From NCBI RefSeq assembly GCF_001039355.2, contig NW_019775769.1, positions 826,411 to 864,211 of the forward strand: a stretch of 37,801 nt of DNA. The letters are read 5' to 3'. The position numbers were made by a program, and so were the translations under genes. The notes beneath the pieces are model-generated. The model saw only the letters and a program-made list of their open reading frames with translations. It was not told the origin of the DNA and ran no database searches. Shown here piece after piece: positions 1 through 10,658 of the stretch (within the stretch, counting starts at the first letter, position 1; each line of letters begins with the position of its first letter). This DNA is from Lingula anatina. Taxonomy: Eukaryota > Brachiopoda > Lingulata > Lingulida > Lingulidae.

Positions 1-104
1 CATATGCAGCGGAATTTTTAAATAGTTTTCCTGAATCTCACTGTAGTACACTTCGCCTCTGCGTAATAATGGCATGTTTTAATTTTTTCCCCTCTTTCTC
101 AAAG

Positions 105-948
105 GTGTCGTAAACAGTCTACTGTCCCACCCGGCATGGACGCCCCTCAGCCGCCTGGTGTACTCTGTTTTCCTCATCCATCTGCCAGTCATGGTGTGGT
201 TCGGGATGAGCCAGAGGACCATGCTGTATATGACCGATTCAATGATGGTAAGCCAGAGATATTTTCTGACAGTCTTCCAAATCATCTTTGTTGCTCCATC
301 CTCCTTTTTTGACCGTCTTCCAACAGAAAAAAATAAATACCCGTCAATCCTAACTTAAAAATCTGACCGTCTGGCCGTCTTCCGGAAGACCCAGAAGACG
401 GCCACAATCCGCCCCTGTAATATCATAACACCACTGGCGGATCCTGGTTTTTCCCAAGGGGTCGGGGGATTAGTCTGAATAAACATTGATGGAAGCCGAG
501 CAGAAGTAAATGTAATAATAGTATTAACATTAATTATTTCCCTCCGCTTGGTATTCTGTTTGTAATATAGTTGTTTGATATATTTGGGGGGGTGGGGGGT
601 GGAGGTTAGAACGGATAGAAAGGGCACCGTCGAAGCTTAGGGATGATTTAAATGCCGCATGCAATTTTGGTAAACTATCATTATTACTTATTTAATGCAC
701 GTTAACAACAACAGCAATAGTAATGTAATAACAATAATGTTATTAATATTGTCATTGGGGTTATTGAATGAACGTCAATGGTTAATGATTTATTTCCAGT
801 CATATGTATTTATTTCCAGGCATACATATTCATCGGCCACGTCGTGGTTAGTTTTGGCGCCGCTTTTCTAGTGTCCTTGACGATAGAGGTCCCCCTGGTC
901 GCGGTGGAGACAGTGCTGCTTGGTAAGAAGCAATGGAGAAGAAAATAA
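105..948 (+). CDS. nrf-6-like (nose resistant to fluoxetine) membrane acyltransferase, last two exons, 5' part outside window
   Basis: Exons 105-247 and 820-948. The first follows an AG at 103-104, enters in phase 2 and encodes a segment beginning VVNSLLSHPAW, then TPLSRLVYSVFLIHLPV. This is the end of the acyltransferase-3 / nrf-6 membrane domain, where 'PLSRL(S/T)Y..(Y/F)L(I/V)H' is a family hallmark. The donor is gtaagc at 248. The second exon follows ttatttccag, starts with AYIFIGHVVVS and continues as the last membrane helix (FLVSLTIEVPLVAVETVLL). It reads without a break to a basic tail, GKKQWRRK, and a TAA at 946-948, which is a normal C-terminus for this family. A donor-like gtaag at 923 could instead splice to a downstream last exon (for example after the AG at about 1549), but I prefer the simple read-through. 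Known members are multi-pass membrane proteins thought to transfer acyl groups in lipid handling; the substrate cannot be told. About 89 C-terminal residues are visible. Confidence 0.8.
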
Positions 949-1721
949 TGACCAAGGATTTTCTCTTCTCATAACTATTTTCCATGGGTTTATTGACACA
1001 TGGAAAACATGCAAGGCGGTCAGATATGGTGATGACAAACATTATGGAAAAATATAGGTCACCAGGTGACACTAGGTGCTGGTTTCGTCTCCAGAAATGC
1101 TAGCATCAGTATTTTACAAGCAATGAATCTGGCCAAGTTTCATGCTTTTATCGCAAAATTTAACAATTGGTAATGTTTTTGGACGATAAAGCTTAGTAGA
1201 TAGGGCACAAATATAGCTACCAAAACCCAGCTGAGTGGGGACGACAACTCTATGAAAAGATTCTCGCTGGAAAGCGCACATAATTTGCCAAAGATATATC
1301 TGTGAACATATTGCGAAAAAAGCAATCTGCGGTTCTGGTACAAAATAGGAGAGCATTGTGCATATATGTATACCTTACAGTTGTTACAGAAGTGGAAAAT
1401 TCCTGTGCTGTCTTGGGTGATAGAAACTTATCCCCATTTAATACGTCTCTACAGGTATAGCGAGACCTTTGCTTTTTTATGAATGCCATATATAGCTTGG
1501 TTTTGATAATATACACATTCTTACCAAATGTATTTTACGTTTTATCAGGCCTGAAATGTCATGTACAATGTATCGTTGATGGTGGTACCAGTAGTCGTAC
1601 TACATGTGCATTATGTATGCATCTGTATGGTCTGTATTTCTATTCAACATGCAGCCTTAAATAAAACAACGTAGATGTATTGACAAAGTTCAAATGTACG
1701 TGCACCTGCATATACATGATT

Positions 1722-2687
1722 TTAATCGTAAATTTTAAAGTCTGCAGTTTCAAACACACCCTTAAAGTCAACGTGTCCTGTCACTTCCATTGCAACTTCA
1801 GCTAACGTCTTCATCACGACTGGATGTTTAAAATCTGGGTCAAGGTCGGCGAGAGGAACAATGGTATGGGCAAACTTCAGGGTGTCCGGATGTGGGATTT
1901 GCTGTAATTTTGTACCCGATTTGACCTTCGTGTGATCGCTTAAGGTCGTCTTCTCGGAAGTTCCCAGTGTGTCTCTGTTGAACGCCGTGAAGCTAAATGT
2001 GACGTCATCCCAAAACGAAATATCCAAATCTATGGTGTGGGGCCCATTCTTACGCAGCGGATCGCGCACGCGCAACAGCTTGTCCTCAATATCATACAAC
2101 GCCCTTTTAAGATCATATGGGTCGCCAGGCGTTAGAATTTTGACGGCCATGTTGTGGTATGGCGGTTGGTTAGTGTCCAGTTGAGGCGGGGTGATAAAAA
2201 CCTTGGACGCGGCAACAACAGTGGTCCTTTCTCTGAGTAATCTAACAGCATTTGTTAAGTTCTTCTCGGGACAGATGTTTGATCCAAGGGATATAAAAAC
2301 GATGGGTCGGGGAAAATCTTCCCTTGTTCTTCTTATGTTAATTGTGCCAGGATTATGTACAGACTGCGGTCCCTCTTCTACCACATTAACTCTGACTTCA
2401 ACCCAAGTGGTTTGAAAACCAACAATAGTTACCTTTGCGACATCTTCGGCAATGTTTTCCGGGCTGGTAAACGTATGTGACGTCACATACTCAGCGATAG
2501 TTTTTGTAACGTCACTATGCTTGAGGAATGTCCTGGCGCCATCTGCTGTTTCTTTTCCGTCTCTGGTGCCGATGCGAAGCGCTAGACTGACAGGAACATT
2601 GTTTTGCAAACAGTTCCCCGGCTGCCTGTGATCACCATGGACCTTCAAAGTGACGTCATTTATTTCAATTTCTTGATTTACCTCCAT
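1722..2687 (-). CDS. folB-folK: FolB-FolK-like bifunctional folate-pathway protein (dihydroneopterin aldolase-like + HPPK), intronless
   Basis: A single open frame of 321 residues. The start is the ATG at 2687; the frame is open four codons further to a GTG at 2699, which is not a normal animal start. The N-terminal half (about 5-105) has the FolB/tunnelling-fold pattern: IEINDVTLKV, then a Gln-led strand (QNNVPVSLAL), then SPENIAEDVA with Glu77 in the pterin-anchor position. The C-terminal half (about 129-300) is a clear HPPK: SLGSN at 133-137, YHNMAV at 177-182, RVR at 206-208, GPHTIDLDI at 215-223 with metal-binding Asp220 and Asp222, PHP at 265-267, and VPLADLDPD at 277-285. HPPK moves pyrophosphate from ATP to 6-hydroxymethyl-dihydropterin. 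No FolP (dihydropteroate synthase) domain follows. Oddities: the FolB half seems to lack the usual catalytic Glu and Lys, and the usual Arg of the GPR motif is His217. About 35 residues (229-264) lie between the DLD motif and PHP, longer than in bacteria. It converges on the acyltransferase gene. Confidence 0.85.
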   Translation of the reverse strand: MEVNQEIEINDVTLKVHGDHRQPGNCLQNNVPVSLALRIGTRDGKETADGARTFLKHSDVTKTIAEYVTSHTFTSPENIAEDVAKVTIVGFQTTWVEVRVNVVEEGPQSVHNPGTINIRRTREDFPRPIVFISLGSNICPEKNLTNAVRLLRERTTVVAASKVFITPPQLDTNQPPYHNMAVKILTPGDPYDLKRALYDIEDKLLRVRDPLRKNGPHTIDLDISFWDDVTFSFTAFNRDTLGTSEKTTLSDHTKVKSGTKLQQIPHPDTLKFAHTIVPLADLDPDFKHPVVMKTLAEVAMEVTGHVDFKGVFETADFKIYD

Positions 2688-2739
2688 TGTACATTTCACA
2701 CTGAAATGTAGAATTAAGCACGTTGGATCCTCGTTTTCC

Positions 2740-2748
2740 TATTTATAG
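2740..2748 (-). promoter_or_regulatory. Candidate TATA box for the FolB-FolK gene
   Basis: On the minus strand the bases read ctataaata, about 53 bases before the ATG at 2687. That leaves room for a start site about 25-30 bases downstream and a short, intronless 5' leader. It is a motif match only. Confidence 0.4.
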
Positions 2749-4937
2749 ATAACCAACCATTCATTCACAACAACCCAATTGTTTAGTGCTGAATTCACAT
2801 AAACTCCTGTGTACTTGCACGACATATTACGTGATCGTTCAAGGTTTAACGTCTGATTCACGTGTAATCTGCTTATCTAGTGACGCTGCATGACGCAACA
2901 TAGACTCCATCTATCCAATGCAAGTCACTTACGAGGATGCAGCCGCAGAAATTTGTACCACAACCTTTCTACCCTTCTGTACAATTATGGCTAACGTTTT
3001 ATGTTAAGCACTAAGCCCATAATATACACAACATAGGAGTTTGGTAACTAATTAACCAACTTACGATATTGCTGATCTGTGTACGCTTTTATTGTCGTAT
3101 CGTATCGTACCTACTTAATTGCTTAACGACGTCGGGGGACCTGGTTTTTCCTGACGTGTTTATCCCTTGCTAGGTAATAAACTGGGTGAAGATATAATGG
3201 CTTACAAGACTACTTCTTTCAGGACTTCTTTTACTGTATTCAAATGCAAATTGGTATCATTCGTATCCGACGTAAGATGCCATTCTTTTCCTGGTTTACA
3301 GCGTGGTTCCCTTTGTCCTCTTACAACAGGTCTGTGAACCATGCTGATCCACAGGTATCAAATGAGACTTAGTGCAGGTACGACAGGTTTGACTTTGATG
3401 GAAAAGAACTGATAACTTTTTTTCCGTATTAAAGCATTGTTTGAGACGAACACGAGGAATGTGAACTGGGTTGAATTTACAAGGAAGAGATAACGCTGAA
3501 TTCGTTGATAATTCTAGTATTTTGTCCCATTTACACACGGTAGACTTAAAATAATGTGTCAAGCGAGTAACTACATGTACATTTCTTCCCAAATGTACCC
3601 AAATGTAAAACAAAGGCGCTGAGATCACTCGTGCACCGATTCGGCCGTTTTAATTTCAGTTGTACTGCGTGTGAAAATGTCGGGCGTTCAATGAATTCAA
3701 CGTACTTATGATCAGCGGGCTCAACCCCCATGATACATTATCAAACGATATGAGGAAGTTAAAATTCTTATCACAATTTTCTTTTATTGCTTGGACAATT
3801 ATTTTTTTCTTTCATTTTTATATATATTGACTAATTTACTAATAAAATGTGCCTTTTTAACTAACTAGAATATTTTAAAAAATGAAATAACCATCCAAAA
3901 AACAAAAGCAACCCATTTACAAAAATCAATAAAAGGTGAGTAGACTTTTATTTAGAGGGAGTTATTATATATATATTGATAATATTTTGATAAATATGAG
4001 AGATAAATACATCCGAGGTCTATCTAGATGCATCCCAACAACGGTCACATCAGTTCATGTGGTTCCAGTCATCACCGCGTGTATATACCTGATAACAATT
4101 GGCTTTGTTTGCACAGTCTTTGTCCTGGGCTCGTGCTGAATCATCACCTGCACTGCTACACTTTTGTAAGTATATTGAATAAGTCATGGTTTAATGTTTA
4201 ACGCGGCGTCCTTGTTTTTAAGATAATTCCACATAGTGGACTTAAATTAATGGCAGTTAATTAACCGTATTAGGGTGAATAATCACTTGTAACAATCGAA
4301 GCATGTTTATATTATTTAATATAAACTGATGACAATTAAAACGAACAAGATAACGATTGCCGTTTAAATGCATTAGTGATTGTTAAATACCAAGTTCGAA
4401 TAGTTGGCTTAGGAAATGTTGTCAAATATGGGTTATAGAAATTCGTATGCTTAATATGCTTGTTAAAGAAATCTGCTGATAGTATAACCTTATATAATCT
4501 AAGTCCATTTTTATATCTTTTTACTATAGCACATCATACGACAGTGACTCCTTTGGATGATAGTATATAAAACAAGAAATACGATACTTCACAGGAGAGC
4601 AACTCAGTAAAATACACACGTAACAACAGCTTCACGGATTAAACAGTAAATTAGACGAACTCACATGAAATGACAGATGCATCATGACGTGAAAGGACCA
4701 CTTTTCAACTGTGACGTCATAAAAAAGTCAATATAACCTAGGCAAACGTCACTAACGATATGGCACGACCTATTAATAAAAACTGAATATCAAAGGACAG
4801 AATTTCGATATATAGTGTTGACGGATAAAACTATCAAATGTGATATAACAGTAGAAAAATTAAAGGAAATTTAGGAAATCACTAAATTCTATACAAAACG
4901 AACAAAACAAAGTCCTAAAATAGACACTTTATGAGAC
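2749..4937. other. Spacer between the FolB-FolK gene and receptor gene A; no gene seen
   Basis: I see no convincing exon on either strand. Open frames at 3296-3731 and 3936-4139 have no family-like composition and no splice context. The stretch 3770-3970 is very AT-rich. A tatataaaac at about 4564-4573 and a perfect CRE at 4712-4719 lie upstream of gene A and could belong to its promoter. Confidence 0.5.
4712..4719. promoter_or_regulatory. Perfect CRE palindrome TGACGTCA upstream of receptor gene A
   Basis: It lies 219 bases before the ATG of gene A, inside the sequence ctgtgacgtcataaa. It is one of eight perfect copies I found between 2000 and 8248. Binding by CREB/ATF proteins is an inference from the motif. 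Confidence 0.35.
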
Positions 4938-7473
4938 ATGGTTTTCATTGACGACGACTATAATATCATTACGCCAGCTATTTATCTTATTTCAATAGTA
5001 ACATGCATATTTTCACTGCTTGGCTGTTTTGTCATTTTTGCCACTTTTTTCTTGTTCAAAGAAACTCGTTCTTCTTCTCGGCAGCTCCTGCTTTACCTGT
5101 CAATTGCCGATTTCTTAGTGTGCATAAGTAACGCGACGGGTGCATCTTGGGCGATGTATATGACGTCACGACCGAACATTTCTAACGTAAACGTGACATC
5201 TGAATGCGAAAAACCTAGCCCAGTTTGCGTAGCTCAGAGTTTTATAGGGACCACTGGGTTAATTTCGTCCTTCATCTGGACGATAATCATAGCCTGGGAA
5301 GTCAGAGAATCACTTCTGAAAAATTCGCCAAGCTGGATGGATAGGTTTCAATGGATATTGCACGTCATCGCATGGGGTGTTCCACGTAAGTGTTTAGTTT
5401 TTAAAATTGTTACATTGTCCTTCAATCCAAGGAAGACTTTCTGTGATCTACTGGTATCCATGAGTAACTACAAGTATCTACACAGAAAAAAGACCTGTGG
5501 GTGAGATTAAAGTGAGAAAACCGATGTTAACTTTTATTTGAGCGTGTTATAAGTGGTTAAATATTGTGTTAAAACCAAAAACAGTTCGAAAGCTCTTAAG
5601 CAACCATATAAAATACAGCTGATCTACATATATTTATTCATTCATACAATGCACATGTATGTTATGCAGCATTTTCAATATCAGATATCATTAAGAGATT
5701 AAACAGAATTCGAAATGTATGCAAATGTTAATTAATTTAGTTATATATTCATAAATATTTCAATTATAAAATCATTGATTGCCGTTCTGCAGTCACCGTG
5801 ACCGCCATAATAGCCCGATACCAGCGCCTCGGTTTCATCTACTCCCCAGACCGCAGTATAGGGGGCACTGCATTCACCGCAGGATGGTGCTGGATTAAGA
5901 TCTGCCAGGCAGACTTCGACCGACATGACCTAGGTTTGTGATCTTCAATGACGTAGCCTACTATTTGTGGTCTCTGAAGGGAGTTCATTTATTTTTAAAG
6001 AATTAGCCCTTTGAACCAGGGGTGAGGGGAGGACTTACGTAGGCCTACACATCGACAAGTTAATAAAGTTTAAATGGCATATGGCTTTCAGGTAAGTGTA
6101 GTAAGCACTTAATTCAGGCTCTTTTAGAACCGACAAAAGGCAGCTGGAAACTATTTCATCGAATATAAAATAGTTCACACAATGGTAACTATATATATAA
6201 ATAGGCCTATTATCTAGTTTGTTTAAGTAGAAAAATCTCTTAGGTTTAATGGTGGGACTACCTCTGGCAGCGGGTAAGGTTTGGGAAATCTTCGTCTACT
6301 TCACCGTGCCGGTAATTTACACTGCGCTTCGCTGGAATCTGAAATCCACGGCAAGTGCTCTGACGTCACGATGTGACGTCATTTTTCTCTCTTCTCATCT
6401 TAAAGTGTCAGCATTTTTTACCTCTGTCCCGTTATTTATCCTGCAAAACTCACATTTAGTCTTCTTTCCTGTAAGTTAACAATAATTTGTTTGATTTATG
6501 GACTTGCTAGGATGAATTATTATGGACCGACTTACTCCTTCATGCAGTCAATCTATCATCCCACCCTCTAACAGTATGTACAGGAAACCGTTTATTCCCT
6601 ATTAGAAAAAGTGTCATTAGAGGCAGATAAAATAAACTTCTTTTCTGTCACTCAGATCCGCCAAACAGAATCTATGTACGTGGACCGAGCTACTCAAGAC
6701 GCCGTGAGTCGGGCTGACCGCGTCATGAAAGCCATTCCTATCATTTTTATATTCTTACGCATTTGGGGGACCATACGATTTGTGGCTAACAGCTGCTATT
6801 GGGCAGCGTATGGGGTAGTGGAGAATCCTACATTCCACACTGTCGTCAACGTGGTATTAGCAGTATTTCAGGTACGTGTTTATTGTGTTTTTTATACGAT
6901 AATATCGTCATGTCGCCTAGATGATACATGTACATTGAATTTAATGTGAACTGTCCAATCGTTACTTGGGCACCTACGTCTATATGCTGGGCATTATGGC
7001 ACTTATAACAATTGCGTATAAAATTTAATCAATTCATTAATATCAATATAAGTAAATAAACAGGTAAAATAAATAAATAAAATTATTTCGAAAAAGAATA
7101 ATATGTCTACATTTAAACAAGGTTACAAAATAACCAATTCATTGTTGTCCTTTTATACCAGGCATTCGGCGACAATGGACAGGGCATTGGCAACTGCCTC
7201 ATTTATTGCTTCCTCACCGATTCAGTGCGCGTCCGGATATGTGCCGTCTGTGGCCTCCGCCCCGAGACCGACGACTTCGACTCCATCAGAGACTCGTTAA
7301 GCGCGGCCATCTTAGATCACACAGAGCCGAGCAGTGGTGTTGAGATAGCTCGAGGATCGAGCCACAGTCGCAGGTCCACACCTCTCAGTTCGAAAGGTTC
7401 CACCTTCGCTAAAAATACGCCCGAGGATATTTTCATAGTAGGAACGCCGACTAGTTTAAACGCAGACACCTGA
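4938..7473 (+). CDS. GPR157-like: GPR157-like seven-transmembrane receptor, gene A
   Basis: Exons 4938-5385, 5793-5933, 6244-6350, 6656-6871 and 7162-7473 join in frame to 407 residues. TM1 is about residues 13-36 and TM2 begins at RQLLLYLSIADFL. TM3 starts at Cys-Val-Ala-Gln-Ser-Phe and contains SSFIWTIIIAW. TM4 ends at AWGVP. The family hallmark GWCWIKI lies in extracellular loop 2 (W181-W183), AAGKVWE starts TM5, RIWGTIRFVAN is TM6, and GDNGQGIGNCLIYCFLTD is TM7. GPR157 is a poorly studied orphan receptor; the ligand here is unknown. The third exon ends ACG|GCAAGT, a GC-AG intron with an otherwise ideal donor, and the frame requires it. The intron at 5934-6243 splits loop 2 and TM5 and is absent from the other copies. 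The tail is Ser/Thr-rich and lacks the P-[LI]-L motif of the paralogues. The start has an A at -3. Confidence 0.88.
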
Positions 7474-7958
7474 AAAACGATTGATTTGAACGCTCTATAA
7501 ACGACAGACAGATCCACACTATGTCAAATAATGGTATTAGAACACAGGCGTCTAAGCATAGACGCCTTAAAATAACATATGCATCTTGTAAGCTGAAAAT
7601 ATTATTAATTCTCAAATATGAAAAAAAATATTAACAAAAATAACATGTTTATGAAGCAGCTTGGTACATTTGCCATGCTACGTTTACCGGATAAACGACC
7701 TTAAAAAGATAACAACATTTACTGCTGTTGCAAGAAACCAGCTTTTTCATAATCTCTTTCGTGTGTGTGTGTGTGTGTGTATGTGTGTGTGTGTGTGTAC
7801 GGGGTTCTATAGCTGTGAATACCAAAAAATGGTGGAGCTTTTTTAATTTGTGCCGGTATCTAGAATTGTCATGACCTTCTTATTTTTGCCCACGTGATGT
7901 TTTTATCTAGCTTGACTTTTTCAATCCATGTAATACTAGTTGATTGACCTGTATATGT

Positions 7959-8010
<52 letters not shown>

Positions 8011-9575
8011 ACATATATATATATTACTACCACAACATGTACTACTACTACTAATAATAATAATAATAATAATTCGTCCAATTTCACTTGATAGAAGTTA
8101 GCCTATTGAACACGACTACTCTGCAAATAAATAGTATGGGGCTGCCATAACTTCTTATTTTTGCCGCCGCGAGCATCTTCAATTTTCTGTGAACAAAAAG
8201 AAATACAGAAAGAAGAAGGATAAATTCCCTACCTCGCCTATGACGTCAACGACACAGCGACACCAGGCGGCGACACGCATTCTGTCATTGTTGTCATGAT
8301 CCCCATACCGCTCAGGGGCGACAGGAGGGGGGCATTTTTGATTATTCTGGATAACAAATCACATGGATAAGATAAAGCTGACCCTAACTGATATACCGGC
8401 AAAGGTCTTTAGCCTGAATTGCAGATTTTCATATACACTCCCCCTTGTATATTGTTTTATTTAAAACTTTTTTATTTTTAAAAAAGACAGTTTTGCTTCA
8501 CTCAGAAAACTCAGGGTCAGGTCTGAGGACGGGCAGAGTGGAAAGTTGTCACCTCACTTCGCGCGACATTTTAAGACCAGAATGTTGTCACCCTCAACCA
8601 ACTTCATGACATACATACTCAAAGCACTCCCTTAAATTTTTCTCTTGGTTTTACTTTTGCTTCTGGCTTACAGACTTTCTGGATATTTTATGTACATGTA
8701 GGTGCATGTGTTCGTGTTTTGATATTTAAACCACCCCGATTTTGACCCTCTACCTCTGGAGAAGGGGGGAGCTTTTTCAGTAATATGATATTTAGGTCAG
8801 CAAACAGCTTCTTATCAGGGGATGCTAAATTGCAGTCCATCTGTGGATTTTTATCTCATGTGCTAGGCCTATACATTACGTGATATTTGCCGATTATGTC
8901 CTGACCTAGATAACGCAGAATGGGGTGAGTTGTATTTGCACAGTAAACACAGTGAAGAGAGCAGCAAAAGGTAATTTCATCATTTTCATTTTCTTCCAAC
9001 GTTGGACAACCAGTATGTGCTTTTCTTGAGAACGTAATCTTGATTGTCAACCCAGTTGCATGTTGCATTTTATTATCATTATGAATAAAAGATCCGCTGA
9101 TGTTATTTGCATTTTATAAACAAGGCGATTTATATAATCTCTCCTAAATGACTGTTTGGTACTTTAAAACATGCAAAACCGGAAATACATTTAAAAGTTG
9201 TCAACAATTTCAAGATTCATTGGCGCAATGTGTGGGCGCACACCAGGTAAAGGCTGGCCTATGATGTCGCTTCTAAGAAAAAAAGATATATGTACGCTTA
9301 AAAAGTGGTTGCAATTTACTGGTCAATTTGTTAAATATTAACATTTCTTTATAGATTGGTCCACAACACGTATACAGATTCACCCAATATGGTCTTGTTA
9401 TCAAGCGGTTGAGTTTGAGACTACAGCGCACCTGTAAAAACGACCTTCTGTGGAATTCTCTGGGTTTGCCACAAACCCCGTAGATTTCTATGCGGCAAGA
9501 CAGGCAAAACATCTGAAAAGAAGGAAGAAAGGTGCAGATATCTGATAATACAAGTATCTCCATTGCAAGGCAAAA
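7474..9575. other. Spacer between genes A and B; simple repeats, no gene seen
   Basis: It holds a TG microsatellite (7761-7798), a TA-rich palindrome (7951-8022), a short TAA run (about 8050-8072) and a perfect CRE (8241-8248). Open frames on the minus strand at 8856-9068 and 9273-9805 have no recognisable domain; the last one overlaps exon 1 of gene B in antisense. Confidence 0.5.
7951..8022. repeat. TA microsatellite inside a palindrome with mirrored flanks
   Basis: A (TA)n run of more than 40 bases is bounded by tatatgtacaatata on the left and tatattgtacatata on the right, so the whole block can fold on itself. A TG microsatellite lies just upstream at 7761-7798. Confidence 0.85.
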
Positions 9576-10611
9576 ATGGGATCCGACTTCGATAGAAATG
9601 TGTACATTGTGGCCATAGTCACCAGCTCGCTCTCTTGTGTTGGGTGTTTTGTGGTATTTGCGGCCTGGATCTTCCTGAAGGACACCCGTTCTACAGGACG
9701 CCGCCTCCTGCTCTTCTTAACAACGGCAGACTTACTGACTGCGGTGGGCAACCTGATTGGCGCGTCTTGGGCGTTGGAGTTGTCCTCTAGCGGCCGTCCT
9801 GTCATGAACAGTTCTCAGGTCACACCTTTATTTAGTTTTCCACTTCATCTTATTTCTTTCATTCCAAGTTTTTATTTGAAAAAAAGGAACTTGAGTGTAA
9901 AATTCTATGAATGTACTACATAGTTATGTGCATTATACCAATAATCATTGCGTTTGTTCCCCTCTAACCAACGTCATTCATTCATAGGCCTACATGTAGG
10001 GCCTACAGTACAGTGCTTGTATAGGCCGACCTCTATTCCTATCACTGAATAGATCAAACTTCCAATCATTTTGTATGCATGAAGTTTATTATTTAATTCA
10101 TTCATTGATTAATTAACACATCGGTGTTTCTATTCATTAATTTAGCCTACATTTCTTCTGTAAATCATGTCAAGTGTTTTGATTCCGTTTTCTGGCACCC
10201 TTGGTTTCATTGGTCTCTGACAGTATACAGTACAAGCATCAACTAGCAGCCTAGCGCAGAATTGGAAACCTACGCAGCAGCCAAGGCCCTGCGAGTAATA
10301 TTGAATGTTAATTCCATGAAACACTGGGGCTTTTCTGACTGAGTGATAATTCCCAGAATCACTTTTTGTTTTTTCACTTTTTTTCTTGAATTCTCATCAT
10401 ACTTAAATTCCAGGCACTTCACAGCTGTCAATACCCCAACGGTATCTGCGTAGTCCAAAGCTTCCTATCCAGCGTGGGCAGCTTGGCGTCGTTCTTCTGG
10501 ACCATGCTGATCGCGTGGCAGGTGAGAGAGACGCTGGTTGGCGAGCGGAGCAGCTGGATGGACAAACCCAAATACCAGTGGCTACTTCATCTCCTGGCCT
10601 GGGGTGTCCCG

Positions 10612-10658
<47 letters not shown>

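Noticed and set aside
421-480. ggcggatcctggtttttcccaagggg as a mobile-element end in the acyltransferase intron
   Set aside because: Similar words occur near 36898 and are common in element tails, but I could not find the partner end here.
1551-1664. Alternative last exon of the acyltransferase after tttatcag at about 1549, ending before an AATAAA
   Set aside because: Splice site and poly(A) word are acceptable, but the Cys-rich product does not fit the family, and the read-through to 948 gives a normal basic C-terminus. Kept only as an alternative.
2688-2699. Upstream extension of the FolB-FolK frame to position 2699
   Set aside because: It begins with GTG; the first ATG in the frame is at 2687, close behind a TATA-like box.
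7951-8022. TA palindrome as a mobile element
   Set aside because: A mirrored microsatellite explains it; no element ends or target duplication are visible.
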